Below, one piece after another: positions 29,282-39,454 of a stretch of DNA of 64,000 bases (positions are counted from its first letter, which is position 1; the number at the start of each line of letters is the position of its first letter). The stretch comes from Dissulfuribacter thermophilus. GTDB lineage: Bacteria; Desulfobacterota; Dissulfuribacteria; Dissulfuribacterales; Dissulfuribacteraceae. Below the pieces are notes generated by a model. It made no database searches. It had not been told where the DNA came from and saw nothing but the letters and a program-made list of their open reading frames with translations. A program made the translations under genes and the position numbers. Location: contig NZ_MAGO01000003.1 in NCBI RefSeq assembly GCF_001687335.1, forward strand, positions 154,645-218,644. The letters run 5' to 3'.

Positions 29282-30546
29282 TTAATCACTTCCTCATATC
29301 GCCTGAGGCGTTCCGTGTATAGCGGATACTTTTCACAGATTTCTTTAACTTTCAGGCGAATATCCCGCACCATAGTATCGTTTTTTGGATCTAGAAGTAT
29401 ATCAGCAATATAATTTGCCACTTCAATTACATCTTTTTCCGTAAGTCCCCTTGTTGTTATGGCTGGGGTTCCAATTCGTATTCCGCTTGTAATTGTAGGG
29501 GGATTAGGGTCAAACGGGATGGCATTCTTGTTTACCGTGATACCAGCGCGTTCTAAGACTTCCTCTGCCTCTTTTCCAGTAATTCCCTTATCCGTTAAGT
29601 CCACCAGCACAAGATGATTGTCAGTTCCTCCTGAAACAAGCCTAAATCCCCTATCCATTAAGGTCTGGGCAAGGGCCTTTGCATTTTTCACGATATTTTG
29701 TTGATATGTCTTGAATTCAGGGGCAAGGGCCTCTTTGAATGCCACTGCTTTTGCAGCTATTACATGCATCAAGGGCCCTCCCTGGATACCAGGGAATATC
29801 TGGGAATTTATCAGCCTGGCATATTTGTCTTTTGCCAGAATAAAACCGCCTCTGGGGCCTCGCAGAGTCTTATGTGTTGTGGAGGTTACGAAGTCAGCAA
29901 AGGGTACTGGAGAAGGATGTATCCCTGCTGCCACCAAACCTGCAATATGGGCCATATCCACCATGAGATATGCCCCTATCTCGTCACAAATAGCCCTAAA
30001 TTCTTCGAAGGGTACTGTACGGGGATATGCGCTTGCACCGGCTATTATCATTTTAGGCCTGTATTCTAAGGCCTTTTTCCCCAAATCATCAAAATCAATG
30101 GTCTCTGTATCTCTGTTTACCCCGTAGTGAATTACATTAAAAAGCCTTCCAGAGAAACTCACCTTGGCTCCATGAGACAGGTGACCACCATGGGCCAGAT
30201 CCATAGATAATATAGTGTCCCCTGGATTCAGCACTGAAAAGTAGACTGCCATATTGGCCTGACTTCCAGAGTGAGGCTGAACATTTGCATATTCTGAACC
30301 GAAGAGGAGATTTAGCCTTTCTATGGCAAGCCTTTCAACTACATCCATGTTCTCGCAGCCGCCATAATACCTTTTCCCTGGATAGCCCTCTGCGTATTTA
30401 TTCATGAAGGCGCTTCCTTCGGCCTCCATGACAGCCTCACTCACAAAGTTTTCAGAAGCGATCATCTCGAGTCCGCCTGTCTGCCTTTCGATCTCCGCCT
30501 TAAGCGCCTGAAATACTTCCTTGTCTGTGTGATAGAGGTAATGCAT
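29272..30546 (-). CDS. glyA: Serine hydroxymethyltransferase
   Basis: PLP enzyme that interconverts serine and glycine with tetrahydrofolate, the main one-carbon source. The PLP lysine is in [14 protein letters not shown] (about 225-235); [27 protein letters not shown] and [12 protein letters not shown] are standard family blocks. ATG 30546 is chosen for AAGGA 8-9 nt upstream; a TTG 18 bp earlier is possible but lies in the rpiB end. The stop is formed at the edge of heptad array 1. Downstream of rpiB, upstream of the deaminase and nrdR. Confidence 0.97.
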   Translation of the reverse strand: MHYLYHTDKEVFQALKAEIERQTGGLEMIASENFVSEAVMEAEGSAFMNKYAEGYPGKRYYGGCENMDVVERLAIERLNLLFGSEYANVQPHSGSQANMAVYFSVLNPGDTILSMDLAHGGHLSHGAKVSFSGRLFNVIHYGVNRDTETIDFDDLGKKALEYRPKMIIAGASAYPRTVPFEEFRAICDEIGAYLMVDMAHIAGLVAAGIHPSPVPFADFVTSTTHKTLRGPRGGFILAKDKYARLINSQIFPGIQGGPLMHVIAAKAVAFKEALAPEFKTYQQNIVKNAKALAQTLMDRGFRLVSGGTDNHLVLVDLTDKGITGKEAEEVLERAGITVNKNAIPFDPNPPTITSGIRIGTPAITTRGLTEKDVIEVANYIADILLDPKNDTMVRDIRLKVKEICEKYPLYTERLRRYEEVINDE

Positions 30547-30550
30547 CGCC

Positions 30551-30982
30551 CTATTCCTTTTCAAAAAGCTTTATTCTTCTCTCATGCCGCCCTCCTTCAA
30601 ACGGAGTGGCAAGCCAAATCTTCACAATTTCTTCAGCAAGACCTGGGCCAATAACCCTAGCCCCAAGGCAAAGGACGTTGGCGTCATTGTGTTCACGGCT
30701 CATACGGGCTGTATAAAGTTCATGGCAAAGCGCTGCCCTAATTCCGTTATATCTGTTTGCCACAATGGACATCCCGATACCAGTACCACAGATGAGAATT
30801 CCTCTGTCTACTGCACCTGTTACCACGAGTTCGGCTACGGCCTTGCCAAATAAAGGGTAATCTGTGGACTCACTACTGTGACAACCACAGTCCCTTACTT
30901 CGTGTCCCAAGCCATCAATGAGCTTTTTAATCTGCTCTTTTAATTCAAAACCCCCATGATCAGAGCCAATAGCAATCTTCAT
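30551..30982 (-). CDS. rpiB: Ribose-5-phosphate isomerase B
   Basis: Interconverts ribose-5-phosphate and ribulose-5-phosphate (143 aa). Family motifs: [16 protein letters not shown] at the start, the catalytic Cys region [12 protein letters not shown] (about 65-76), [17 protein letters not shown] (about 99-115) and a C-terminal FEGGRHERR. The rpiB-glyA-nrdR order is common in Deltaproteobacteria. fabF lies just upstream. Confidence 0.96.
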   Translation of the reverse strand: MKIAIGSDHGGFELKEQIKKLIDGLGHEVRDCGCHSSESTDYPLFGKAVAELVVTGAVDRGILICGTGIGMSIVANRYNGIRAALCHELYTARMSREHNDANVLCLGARVIGPGLAEEIVKIWLATPFEGGRHERRIKLFEKE

Positions 30983-30996
30983 TTGACTTCCTCAAA

Positions 30997-32265
30997 TCAG
31001 TCTTGATATTTCCCAAAGATAATGACTGCATTAGTCCCCCCGAAACCAAAGGAATTACTCATAACCCTTTGAACCTCTTGGCGACGAGCCACGTTGGGCA
31101 CATAGTCAAGATCCATCTCAGGCTCTGTGGCCTCAAGATTTATGGTGGGGGGAATAATACCTGACTCAATTGTCAGGACTGAATATACTGCTTCAATGCC
31201 ACCTGTGCCTCCAAGTAGATGGCCTGTCATGGACTTTGTAGAGCTTACAGGTACAGAGTAGGCGTGTTCGCCAAACACCTTCTTTATGGCACGGGTCTCA
31301 ACTATATCGTTTAATGGGGTGCTGGTACCATGGGCATTTATATAATCGATATCTTTTGGCTCAAGGCCAGCGTCGGACAAGGCCATTTCCATACAATTTG
31401 CAGCACCCTCTCCATCTTCTGGTGGGGCTGTCATATGATACGCATCTCCTGTAAGCCCGTAGCCTAAGACCTCAGCATGTATACGTGCTCCTCGGCTAAG
31501 TGCATGCTCAAGCTCTTCGAGGACTAAGATCCCGGCCCCTTCTCCAATGACAAAACCGTCTCTATCCTTGTCAAAGGGACGAGATGCCTTCTCAGGTTCA
31601 TCGTTTCTGGTGGACAGGGCCTTCAAAGCGGAAAAACCGGCAAAGGCCAGAGGGGTGATCACTGACTCGCACCCACCTGTGATCATACAATCTGCATCTC
31701 CCCTTTGAATGGTCCTAAATGCCTCACCGATAGCATGGGTACCTGCGGCACAGGCCGTACACACCACTGTATTGGGTCCCTTGGCCCCAAACATTATCGA
31801 TATCTGTCCAGAGGCCATATTGGGGATTGCCATGGGGATAAAAAACGGACTAACACGTTTAGGCCCTCTATTTACCAGTACATCTCTGTAGTGCTCTATG
31901 GTTCCAAGGCCGCCGAGTCCAACCCCTGTTATGACACCTACGCGTTGGGCATTCTGTGGCGTAATCTTAAGCCCGGAGTCCTCCACAGCCATTACTGCAC
32001 CGGCAACAGCAATCCTCACAAAGGGATCCAAGCGCTTTATGAGCTTTTCTGGCATGAAGTCAGACGGTTGAAAATCCTTTATTTCACCTGCTATCCTCGA
32101 TGGATAAGATGAACAGTCAAAACGGGTGACGGGGCCAATGCCAGAACGCCCTTGGGTTATGTTTTCCCAGTTCTCTTCTACGCCTATCCCCACAGGAGAT
32201 AGAATTCCAAGCCCTGTTACAACAACTCTACGCCGTCCTTGTTTTGCGTTATTTCCAGCACCCAT
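30997..32265 (-). CDS. fabF: Beta-ketoacyl-ACP synthase II
   Basis: Condensing enzyme of fatty-acid elongation (422 aa), joining malonyl-ACP to acyl-ACP. The Cys-His-His triad is C172 (VCTACAAG), H312 ([11 protein letters not shown]) and H349 ([10 protein letters not shown]). It follows acpP by 12 bp in the fab operon. A basic, Gln/Arg-rich N-terminus of about 12 residues precedes the fold. Confidence 0.97.
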   Translation of the reverse strand: MGAGNNAKQGRRRVVVTGLGILSPVGIGVEENWENITQGRSGIGPVTRFDCSSYPSRIAGEIKDFQPSDFMPEKLIKRLDPFVRIAVAGAVMAVEDSGLKITPQNAQRVGVITGVGLGGLGTIEHYRDVLVNRGPKRVSPFFIPMAIPNMASGQISIMFGAKGPNTVVCTACAAGTHAIGEAFRTIQRGDADCMITGGCESVITPLAFAGFSALKALSTRNDEPEKASRPFDKDRDGFVIGEGAGILVLEELEHALSRGARIHAEVLGYGLTGDAYHMTAPPEDGEGAANCMEMALSDAGLEPKDIDYINAHGTSTPLNDIVETRAIKKVFGEHAYSVPVSSTKSMTGHLLGGTGGIEAVYSVLTIESGIIPPTINLEATEPEMDLDYVPNVARRQEVQRVMSNSFGFGGTNAVIIFGKYQD

Positions 32266-32277
32266 AAATAGTTATGC

Positions 32278-32514
32278 CTATCCCTGTTGTTTTTCCTTTA
32301 CGTAATTAATTGCATCCTGAACAGTCTGGAGCTTTTCCGCATCTTCGTCGGCAATCTCCATGCCAAACTCCTCTTCCATTGCCATTACAAGCTCCACCAA
32401 GTCCAGGGAATCAGCACCAAGATCATCAACAAAAGATGCCTCTGGTACAACCTTTGACTTATCAACGCTTAACTGCTTGGCAATTATTTCCACCATTTTT
32501 TCTTCAATACTCAT
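32278..32514 (-). CDS. acpP: Acyl carrier protein
   Basis: Small acidic carrier (78 aa) that holds growing acyl chains on a phosphopantetheine arm. The attachment serine is in [18 protein letters not shown] (Ser35). Located between fabG and fabF, as in many bacteria. An AGGAG ribosome site is present upstream. Confidence 0.98.
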   Translation of the reverse strand: MSIEEKMVEIIAKQLSVDKSKVVPEASFVDDLGADSLDLVELVMAMEEEFGMEIADEDAEKLQTVQDAINYVKEKQQG

Positions 32515-32620
32515 ATCGTCCTCCTAAATATATGTTTTTTTGTTTTCCACCTTCTGCATTCTACCGTATCCGGTCACGGGTAAATTCCTTATTTCCTCAG
32601 TGCTCCGCTTGGCCGGGCTA

Positions 32621-32722
32621 TTAAAGTGTTTAGTTTTAAGTTATAAGTTTTTGAGTTAGAGGAAGCAGCCTTTATTAGACCTACTCCTTCAACTTAAAAC
32701 TCACCACTCAAAACTTTTATAA
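32621..32722. repeat. Heptad array 2, inverted halves
   Basis: In the fabG-acpP spacer, a half reading AGTTTTAAGTTATAAGTT and TTGAGTTAGAGG faces a half reading CTTCAACTTAAAACTCACC and ACTCAAAACTT, about 35 bp apart, so the tract can fold on itself. Same heptad family as the other arrays but more degenerate. Confidence 0.65.
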
Positions 32723-32755
32723 AGCAGTAGTTGCGGTGCTCTGTGAGCAAATACA

Positions 32756-33505
32756 TCAGGCACAAAGCATTCCTCCATTAACATGAAGTACGTGGCCAGT
32801 AATATATGATGCCTCAGGAGAAGCAAGGAAGACACATGCATTGGCTACATCTTCCGGGCTTCCCATTCGCCCCATGGGTATCTGTGAGAGAATACTGTCC
32901 TTAATCTTTTCAGAAAGTCCACTTGTCATGTCGGTTTCTATGAAGCCAGGGGCAATTACATTACATGTAATCCCTCTCGTGGCCACCTCTCTTGCCACCG
33001 CCTTTGTAAAACCTTCAAGCCCTGCTTTGGATGCGCAATAGTTTGCCTGCCCTATGTTGCCCATAGTTCCAACTACAGAACCTATATTTATGATCCTCCC
33101 CCAACGTTCCTTAAGCATGGGCTGAAGCACCGCTTTTGTACAGGATATTGCGCCAATGAGATTGACCCTAAGTACCTCATCAATGTCCTCTGCCTTCATA
33201 CGCATAAAGAGGCTATCACGAGTAATTCCGGCATTATTTACCAGTATGTGGATTGGGCCATGAGATTCTATAATCTCACCAATGGCTTTAGCTGCAGCGT
33301 CCCTATCACCTACGTCAAAACCAACAATGACTGCCTCATTCCCTAAACTTTCAATCTCCTCTTTCACTTCAAGGGCAGAGGCCTCGTTTTTAGCATAATT
33401 TATAAAAACCTTTGCCCCAGATTTGGCAAGTGCCATGGAAATGGCTCGTCCAATACCTCTTGAGCCACCAGTTACTAGGGCATTTTTCCCCTTAAGATCA
33501 AACAT
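32756..33505 (-). CDS. fabG: 3-oxoacyl-ACP reductase
   Basis: NADPH-dependent short-chain dehydrogenase (249 aa) of fatty-acid elongation. NADPH loop TGGSRGIGRAI (8-18), NNAG (about 89-92), and the catalytic Ser, Tyr and Lys in INIGSVVG and YCASKAGLEG. The start is immediately next to the etfA stop, so etfA and fabG are one transcript. Confidence 0.96.
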   Translation of the reverse strand: MFDLKGKNALVTGGSRGIGRAISMALAKSGAKVFINYAKNEASALEVKEEIESLGNEAVIVGFDVGDRDAAAKAIGEIIESHGPIHILVNNAGITRDSLFMRMKAEDIDEVLRVNLIGAISCTKAVLQPMLKERWGRIINIGSVVGTMGNIGQANYCASKAGLEGFTKAVAREVATRGITCNVIAPGFIETDMTSGLSEKIKDSILSQIPMGRMGSPEDVANACVFLASPEASYITGHVLHVNGGMLCA

Positions 33506-34513
33506 CTAGGCCTGTCCTCCTCTTAGAGTCCTAAGCTCTTCCAATAGGCAATCAATAATTTCCTCAGCATTACCCACAATACCATAATTGGCGAATTTAA
33601 ATATAGGGGCATCTGGGTCCTTATTTATTGCAACAATGATCTTGGTTCCCTGGATACCTATAGTGTGCGGTGCTGCTCCAGATATTCCAAATCCCATGTA
33701 AAGTGTGGGACTTACAATCTGACCAGTTTGACCAATCTGGGCATGATGCGGCAAGAGTCCCATGTCTGTTACAGGGCGTGTTGCCCCGAGGACTCCGCCT
33801 AAAAGCTGGGAAAGCTCCTTTAATTTTTTTATCTGCTCAGGTTCTGCCACTCCCCTGCCAGCAGCTATGACAACTTCTGCACCTTTATAATCTGGGACGT
33901 CTTCTGCTTCTTCTAGTGGTTTAAAGGACTCCAATACAAACGGATTTTTTCTGAGTTCATCTGGAATTGAGAGTTCTTCCACTCTCCCTGAAGCATTTTC
34001 ATCCAATGGTACAGCCTTAAAGACCCCTGACCTCACTGTAGCCATCTGGGGTCGTCTGTCTTTACAGACAATAGTTGCCATTAAATTTCCGCCATAGGCA
34101 GGCCTTGTTTGTAAAAGGGCCTTTGAATCTGGATCAATGGAAAGATCCATGCAGTTTGCAGTAAGACCCGTCTCAAGACAGGTGGCACAGACAGGCATAA
34201 ATGCCTTTGCCCTCTCAGTTGCCCCTGCAAGGATTATAGAGGGCTCTCTATCCCTTGCATAATGAGCTATAATCTCTCCATAAAGGGTTTCACAAAATGG
34301 GGATAGGACCTCATCTTCAATGACAATTACCTGTTTGGCCCCATAACGAAAAAGTTCATCTTCAACCCCTTTGACCTTTGGCCCTATAATTATACACGCT
34401 AGTTCCTCTCCAAGCTCCTCACTAAGTTGTCTTCCCTTAGTCAGGAGTTCAAATGTTACGGGGTCGATATTATTTTCCCGAATCTCTCCGACAATCCAGA
34501 TTCCACCTTGCAT
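33506..34513 (-). CDS. etfA: Electron transfer flavoprotein alpha subunit
   Basis: FAD-binding subunit of the ETF dimer (335 aa). The C-terminal FAD domain shows GRGVAEPEQ, GATRPVTDMGLLPHHAQIG, GISGAAPHTIGIQ and IVAINKDPDAPIFKFANYGIVGN. It works with EtfB to carry electrons to or from the acyl-CoA dehydrogenase encoded just upstream. In the middle of a fatty-acid synthesis operon, it may serve lipid metabolism and not beta-oxidation (inference). Confidence 0.95.
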   Translation of the reverse strand: MQGGIWIVGEIRENNIDPVTFELLTKGRQLSEELGEELACIIIGPKVKGVEDELFRYGAKQVIVIEDEVLSPFCETLYGEIIAHYARDREPSIILAGATERAKAFMPVCATCLETGLTANCMDLSIDPDSKALLQTRPAYGGNLMATIVCKDRRPQMATVRSGVFKAVPLDENASGRVEELSIPDELRKNPFVLESFKPLEEAEDVPDYKGAEVVIAAGRGVAEPEQIKKLKELSQLLGGVLGATRPVTDMGLLPHHAQIGQTGQIVSPTLYMGFGISGAAPHTIGIQGTKIIVAINKDPDAPIFKFANYGIVGNAEEIIDCLLEELRTLRGGQA

Positions 34514-34550
34514 AGCTCATATCCCAAAAAAGGTTCAAGGTTACAAACGC

Positions 34551-34597
34551 TTTTTCCTTCAACTCAAAACTCAAAACTCATAACTCAAAACTCATAA
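34551..34597. repeat. Heptad array 3 (etfB-etfA junction)
   Basis: TTCCTTCAACTCAAAACTC followed by three more heptads, two with CTCATA changes. It fills the etfB-etfA spacer, and the etfB stop codon TGA comes from its edge. Confidence 0.8.
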
Positions 34598-35377
34598 AAT
34601 TCCTGCCTCTCTCAAAATGCCAATAAGGGCATCTACTTGTTCCTTGGGTGATCCCTGAAGAAGTTCGTGCTTTCCGCTAAATTCTGGCACATAGGTAGAC
34701 GAAACCCTTGTAGGAGAGCCATTTAAACCAATTTTTACCTGATCCACACCAATACTTTCAGCAGTTAAACAGGGGATCTCTGCCTTCTTTGCACGCATTT
34801 TTCCCCTGAGGCTGGGTATTCTTGGACTATTCGCCCCCATTTCTATTGTCATGACCATAGGAAGCTGACAGGCAAGGGTATAGGTACCTTCCTCAAGCCT
34901 TCTATTGATTCTGACCTTTCCTTCTTCAATCAGTTCTATTGACTCTACACACGTGGCGCACGGCACGCCCAACCTTTGGGCAAGACCTGGCCCTACCTGA
35001 GCGGTATCACCATCGGTTGTCTGCTTCCCACATAATACCAAGTCCCATGTGCCAAGCTTTTCTATGGCCTTTGCAAGGATATAAGAAGTTGCAAGGGTAT
35101 CAGAACCAGCAAATGCCCTATCTGAAAGGAGAACACCGTTATCAGCTCCCCTTGAAATCGCTTCCCTCAATGCCTCTTCTGCCTGAGGAGGCCCCATGGT
35201 CAGCACTGTGAGCTCTCCTCCACACTGCTCTTTCAAGGCAACCCCTGCTTCAAGGGCAAATAGATCGTAGGGATTGATCTCAGATGTCACTCCCTCTCTT
35301 ATAAGAGTTCCCTTCTCCCGGTCGAATCTCACGGAATCAGTTGATGGAACCTGCTTTATACAGCAAATAATATTCAT
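34592..35377 (-). CDS. etfB: Electron transfer flavoprotein beta subunit
   Basis: AMP-binding partner of EtfA (261 aa). Motifs: IICCIKQVPSTDSVRFD at the start, NPYDLFALEAGVALKE, DLVLCGKQTTDGDTAQVGPGLAQRLG and the family signature around VMTIEMGANSPRIPSL. The acyl-CoA dehydrogenase gene stops 2 bp before its start. The final residues GIL and stop are at the boundary with heptad array 3. Confidence 0.95.
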   Translation of the reverse strand: MNIICCIKQVPSTDSVRFDREKGTLIREGVTSEINPYDLFALEAGVALKEQCGGELTVLTMGPPQAEEALREAISRGADNGVLLSDRAFAGSDTLATSYILAKAIEKLGTWDLVLCGKQTTDGDTAQVGPGLAQRLGVPCATCVESIELIEEGKVRINRRLEEGTYTLACQLPMVMTIEMGANSPRIPSLRGKMRAKKAEIPCLTAESIGVDQVKIGLNGSPTRVSSTYVPEFSGKHELLQGSPKEQVDALIGILREAGIL

Positions 35378-35379
35378 AA

Positions 35380-36542
35380 TTATGCCTTTGAATACTCCTT
35401 ATTTAGAGACTGGCCAATTATGTTTCTAAGAATCTGGTTTGTGCCTTCATAGATCTGAAGCACCTTTGCATCCCTCATCATCTTTTCCACAGGATAATCT
35501 TTCATATAGCCAAAGCCACCTAATACCTGAACCGCATTAGTCGTCACCTTCATTGCAACATCCGTGGGAAATAGCTTTGCCATTGCAGACAACTTTTGAA
35601 GATCCTTTTCTCCTGAATCTATTGTACGGGCGATAGAATATACGAGAGCCCTTGAGGCCTCGATCTCTGTAGCCATATCCGCTAGCATGTGCTGGATAGC
35701 TTGAAATGAAATTATAGGCTGACCGAATTGGACGCGACTCCTCGCATGCTTGACCGCCTCGTCAAGGGCAGCCTGACTGAGTCCCACACCCATGGCTCCA
35801 ATACCTGGACGAGCAAGATCCAGGGTCTTCATGGCTATAATGAATCCCAGGCCACGCCTTCCGAGGAGTCTGTCTTTAGGAATCCTACAGTCTGTGAAAA
35901 AGAGCTCCCTGGTTGTCGAGGCCCTAAGCCCCATCTTCTTCTCCTTCTTTCCAAAGGTAAAGCCAGGATCCCCCTTTTCCACTATAAATGCCGATGCCCC
36001 TCTGGGGCCCTTGTGTTTATCTGTCAGGGCAATTATAGTGTAAATCTCTGCCTCTCCACCTGTGGTAATCCACTGTTTTGAGCCGTTTAATACCCAATAG
36101 TCTCCATCTTCTTCAGCAATCGTCTTAATGGCACCGGCATCACTTCCGGCACTTACCTCAGTAAGGCCAAATGCCGCAAATTTTTCACCTTTTGCGATTG
36201 GGGGGAGATAACGCCTCTTTTGTTCTTCTGTACCATAAAGCAAAATAGGATAGCTACCCAGAGCGCTTGCTGCATAGGTAGTAGTAACGGCTATACAGCC
36301 GTATGAAAGTTCTTCCAAGGCACACATATGTCCATGCAGCCCCCACCAAGGCCTCCGTACTCCTCTGGTACAAAGAGACCAAATAGATCTGCCTGGGCAA
36401 GGTCCTTCATTATTGACCATGGGAATTCTTCTTTTTCATCGAGTTCAGCCCGCACTGGAATTATCTTTTCCCTTGCAATCTGACGGGCAAGTTCTTTTAT
36501 CATCTGCTGTTCTTCTGTAAGAAAATAATTAACCGTTGCCAT
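35380..36542 (-). pseudogene. Acyl-CoA dehydrogenase, reading frame broken by a one-base deletion
   Basis: Two frames together make a normal acyl-CoA dehydrogenase of about 386 aa. The first (36542 to about 36321) gives MATVNYFLTEEQQMIKELAR to EEYGGLGGGCMDICV; the second (from about 36320 to 35380) continues ALEELSYGCIAVTTTYAAS to the end. One base is missing near 36320/36321 (TGTGTG-CCTTGG; adding one C/G restores MDICVALEELSYG). The rest is fully conserved: FGLTEVSAGSDAG, WITTGG, the catalytic Glu in QIYEGTNQILRN. This is either a sequencing error, a very recent mutation or programmed frameshifting. The long downstream ORF could start at GTG 36420 but its first about 33 residues are out-of-frame. 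Confidence 0.85.
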
Positions 36543-36546
36543 ATCC

Positions 36547-37524
36547 TCACCATTTCATCGCCACAGATCCCCATGTAAAGCCGCCTCCAAAGGCCACCAT
36601 CAGCACCTTTGAACCCGGCTCAAGAAGACCTGCTCTGTTAGCTTCATCAAGTGCTATAGGAATACTTGCTGCGGAGGTATTACCATACTTGTCTATATTG
36701 ATAAAGACCTTTTCCCTGGATAGGCCAAGCCTATTTCGAAGGTGCTCTATTATCCTCATATTTGCCTGGTGCGGCACAAATAGGTCTATTTCTTCGCCCC
36801 TCCAACCAGCTCCCTCTAGGGCCTCCATTGTCACAGACTCGAGGGCCCTCACAGCATGCTTAAAGACCTCTCTTCCATTCATCTCAATAAACTGATACCC
36901 CTTTTCCAATATCTCAGGGGTAACAGGGTATTTTGTCCCAAGGCCCTTTATATTCAAGAGTTCCCAGAGGGAACCATCAGCGTGGAGATGAGTTGAAACT
37001 ATGCCTCTGTCCTCCGAAGTCCCTGTAAGAACCACAGCACCAGCACCGTCCCCAAACAGGACACACGTGGATCTATCCTGCCAATTAACCCTCTTGGAAA
37101 GCACCTCGCTACCAATTACAAGTATCTTTTGCGAAGGCTTATGTCGAATAAACTGATCAGCAATCGTGAGACCATATAGAAACCCTGAACAGGTCGCTGA
37201 AAGATCAAAGGCACCTGCATTTTTAGCGCCAAGCGCGTTTTGCACAAGACATGCTACACTTGGCATTTGCATGTCAGGAGTAAGAGTAGCTACAATTACA
37301 AGATCTATCTCTTCTGGAGAGAGCCCAGCCATCTCCAGGGCCCTTCTAGCAGCCTCAGTGGCGAGACCTGAATTTGTCTCTCCCTCTCCAGCTATATGTC
37401 GCTCAACAATACCAGTCCTTGTCCTAATCCATTCGTCGCTAGTATTGACAAATCTCTCGAGGTCCTTGTTATGAATAACCTTTTCAGGAATCTTTGAACC
37501 AGTTCCTATTATTATACTAGCCAT
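36547..37524 (-). CDS. fabH: Beta-ketoacyl-ACP synthase III
   Basis: Starts fatty-acid synthesis by condensing acyl-CoA with malonyl-ACP (325 aa). The triad is C112 (LSATCSGF), His in VPHQANMRI (about 252) and Asn in YGNTSAASIP (about 282). Located 3' of plsX as in most bacteria, 4 bp before the acyl-CoA dehydrogenase gene. Confidence 0.97.
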   Translation of the reverse strand: MASIIIGTGSKIPEKVIHNKDLERFVNTSDEWIRTRTGIVERHIAGEGETNSGLATEAARRALEMAGLSPEEIDLVIVATLTPDMQMPSVACLVQNALGAKNAGAFDLSATCSGFLYGLTIADQFIRHKPSQKILVIGSEVLSKRVNWQDRSTCVLFGDGAGAVVLTGTSEDRGIVSTHLHADGSLWELLNIKGLGTKYPVTPEILEKGYQFIEMNGREVFKHAVRALESVTMEALEGAGWRGEEIDLFVPHQANMRIIEHLRNRLGLSREKVFINIDKYGNTSAASIPIALDEANRAGLLEPGSKVLMVAFGGGFTWGSVAMKW

Positions 37525-37554
37525 AATTTACACAATACAATATTTAATCCTAAT

Positions 37555-38532
37555 TTATAAAGATCTCTCAAGTAATAGGTTCAAATTTACGTCAGAAAGG
37601 TCATTTGCCACTTTAATTGCATTCTTTATTGCCCTGGCCTTAGACCTTCCATGACAGATTATTGCAATACCATTAATTCCCAACAGTGGAGCGCCACCAT
37701 ATTCTGCGTAGTCCACCTTCTTTCTAAACTTCTTAAAGGCCTTTTTTGCAAGGGCATAGCCCATTGAGGCAACCAGACTCCCCTCGATCTCTTGCTTCAA
37801 CATCTGGAGAATACTCTCTGCAAGCCCTTCACTGAGCTTTAAACAGATATTGCCTACAAACCCATCACAGACAATGACATCAACATCGCCCTTAAAGACT
37901 TCTCGCCCTTCAACGTTGCCCACAAAGTTTAATCCACTTTCTACTAGCATGTCGTAGGCCTTTTTTACCTGGACATTGCCCTTGGTATCTTCTTCACCAA
38001 TACTCAAAAGCCCAATCCTGGGATTAGGCTTTTTCAAGTGTTCCCGGGCAAAGACATTACCCATAACTGCAAATTGATAGAGATGAATGGGCTTACAGTC
38101 CACGTTTGCCCCGACATCGATCATTACTACGGGTTCTTTGAGAGTAGGCATTACCGTTGCGATTGCTGGCCTCACTCCCTTAATACGCCCCAGGGTCACC
38201 AAGGCCGACGCCATAGTGGCTCCAGAGTTGCCAGCACTCACAACCGAAGAGGCATTTCCCTCTTTTACAAGTTCGAAGGCGACCTTGATGGTGGAATTCT
38301 TTTTCTTCCTAAGGGCCTCTGAAGGGGCCTCATCCATTTCCACTACCTGGCTTGCATGTTTAATCCCAATGGGAAGACCCTGCTCTCCACTTTCCTCTAG
38401 GGCCTTTCTCAAAATCGCCTCGTCACCTACAAGTATTGACTCGACACCAAACTCCTTGGCTGCAAGAATAGCCCCTTCTACGAGGACTTGAGGCCCATGG
38501 TCGCCTCCCATGGCATCTACTGCCACAGGCAT
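37555..38532 (-). CDS. plsX: Phosphate acyltransferase PlsX
   Basis: Makes acyl-phosphate from acyl-ACP, the first step toward phosphatidic acid with PlsY (325 aa). Begins VAVDAMGGDHGP; also SAGNSGATMASAL, PVVMIDVGANVDCKP and YAEYGGAPLLGI, all standard PlsX blocks. It begins 3 bp after rpmF and is followed by fabH. Confidence 0.97.
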   Translation of the reverse strand: MPVAVDAMGGDHGPQVLVEGAILAAKEFGVESILVGDEAILRKALEESGEQGLPIGIKHASQVVEMDEAPSEALRKKKNSTIKVAFELVKEGNASSVVSAGNSGATMASALVTLGRIKGVRPAIATVMPTLKEPVVMIDVGANVDCKPIHLYQFAVMGNVFAREHLKKPNPRIGLLSIGEEDTKGNVQVKKAYDMLVESGLNFVGNVEGREVFKGDVDVIVCDGFVGNICLKLSEGLAESILQMLKQEIEGSLVASMGYALAKKAFKKFRKKVDYAEYGGAPLLGINGIAIICHGRSKARAIKNAIKVANDLSDVNLNLLLERSL

Positions 38533-38535
38533 CGC

Positions 38536-38721
38536 CTATTCCATCTCTTCCTTTTCTTCAAAATTTTTGCCCTTATAGGTCCCGCAACTTGGACAGATCC
38601 TATGAGGCATTTTAGGTTCTGAACAGTGAGCACAATAAGAAAGGCTTGGTGCACTCAGTGCATCATGGGCCCTTCTTTTGCCCCTGCGGGATCTTGATAC
38701 TTTTCTCTTTGGAACAGCCAT
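38536..38721 (-). CDS. rpmF: Ribosomal protein bL32
   Basis: 61-aa large-subunit ribosomal protein: [19 protein letters not shown], then a zinc ribbon with CAHC and CPSC. Zinc-binding (C+) form. Placed between the DUF177 gene and plsX, the usual arrangement. Confidence 0.97.
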   Translation of the reverse strand: MAVPKRKVSRSRRGKRRAHDALSAPSLSYCAHCSEPKMPHRICPSCGTYKGKNFEEKEEME

Positions 38722-38733
38722 GTCATACCTCCA

Positions 38734-39273
38734 TTACGCATACTTAATTTTTTTAAGAACAGAAAAGGGGCTTTCTTCCCTGACTACTTCACATACACAC
38801 TCTTCTACATTGAGATCCCTGCCACAGCCAGGGCAAAGGCCCTTACAGTCAACGCTGCAGAGCTGTTTCACAGGAAGACTCAGCAGTATCTGTTCCCTAA
38901 ACACGTCAAAGAGTTCAACACTGATACCATCAAAAAATGCCACTTCAAGCTCATCAAACTTGAGACTTATTTCCTCTTTCATATGATCCCCTGTGTCTCT
39001 GGGAATCATCAAATATGAATATTTGATCGAAAGAGGAAACAAGTACGGCTTTAAACACCTATGGCAACTGAGGGTCAGTGTACAGTTCAAAGAACCTTCG
39101 GCCCAGATGTTAACTCCACGCCGCGATAGGCGAACTGCGGCAGCTATGGCCCCAGCAGGGTCACAGTGTGGGATCTCATCCAAAAGGCCTGGAAGGTCCT
39201 CATAATGAAATTCCAGTCCAGTATCTGGTATATCCTCAAATAATACAATTTCTGAAAAGCGTTTTTCCATCAT
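38734..39273 (-). CDS. DUF177/YceD family protein
   Basis: 179-aa protein of the YceD family, which in bacteria and plastids is linked to 23S rRNA or large-subunit accumulation. The C-terminal CSVDCKGLCPGCGRDLNVEEC cysteine cluster and the upstream HRCLKPYLFPL region are typical. The neighbour rpmF fits the conserved yceD-rpmF pair. First gene of the long minus-strand lipid run. Confidence 0.9.
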   Translation of the reverse strand: MMEKRFSEIVLFEDIPDTGLEFHYEDLPGLLDEIPHCDPAGAIAAAVRLSRRGVNIWAEGSLNCTLTLSCHRCLKPYLFPLSIKYSYLMIPRDTGDHMKEEISLKFDELEVAFFDGISVELFDVFREQILLSLPVKQLCSVDCKGLCPGCGRDLNVEECVCEVVREESPFSVLKKIKYA

Positions 39274-39454
39274 TCCTTTCTAAAAAATCCTAAAATACGA
39301 ATCGCTAACTATACGTTTATCCGTTCACTTGTCAAGAAGTAACCACTCAAAGTATTCAATCCATCTTAGTAGATGCCAGCCCGCCATGGCATAAGCTCCC
39401 TCTAGGTCATGTGCCAGCCAACAAGGCAGATGCGGCACTGCGTGAAGTTTTCCG
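39274..39454. other. Intergenic region, nothing recognised
   Basis: 181 bp between the tatC 3' end and the DUF177 5' end. It should contain the promoter of the yceD-rpmF-plsX-fab run, but no confident -35/-10 pair was picked out, and no repeat family member is seen. Confidence 0.4.

Noticed and set aside
36291..36420. Separate start of a 346-aa acyl-CoA dehydrogenase at 36420
   Set aside because: Its first about 33 residues (MVNNEGPCPGRSIWSLCTRG...) are the wrong frame of the conserved N-terminus, so this is a frameshifted single gene and not two genes.
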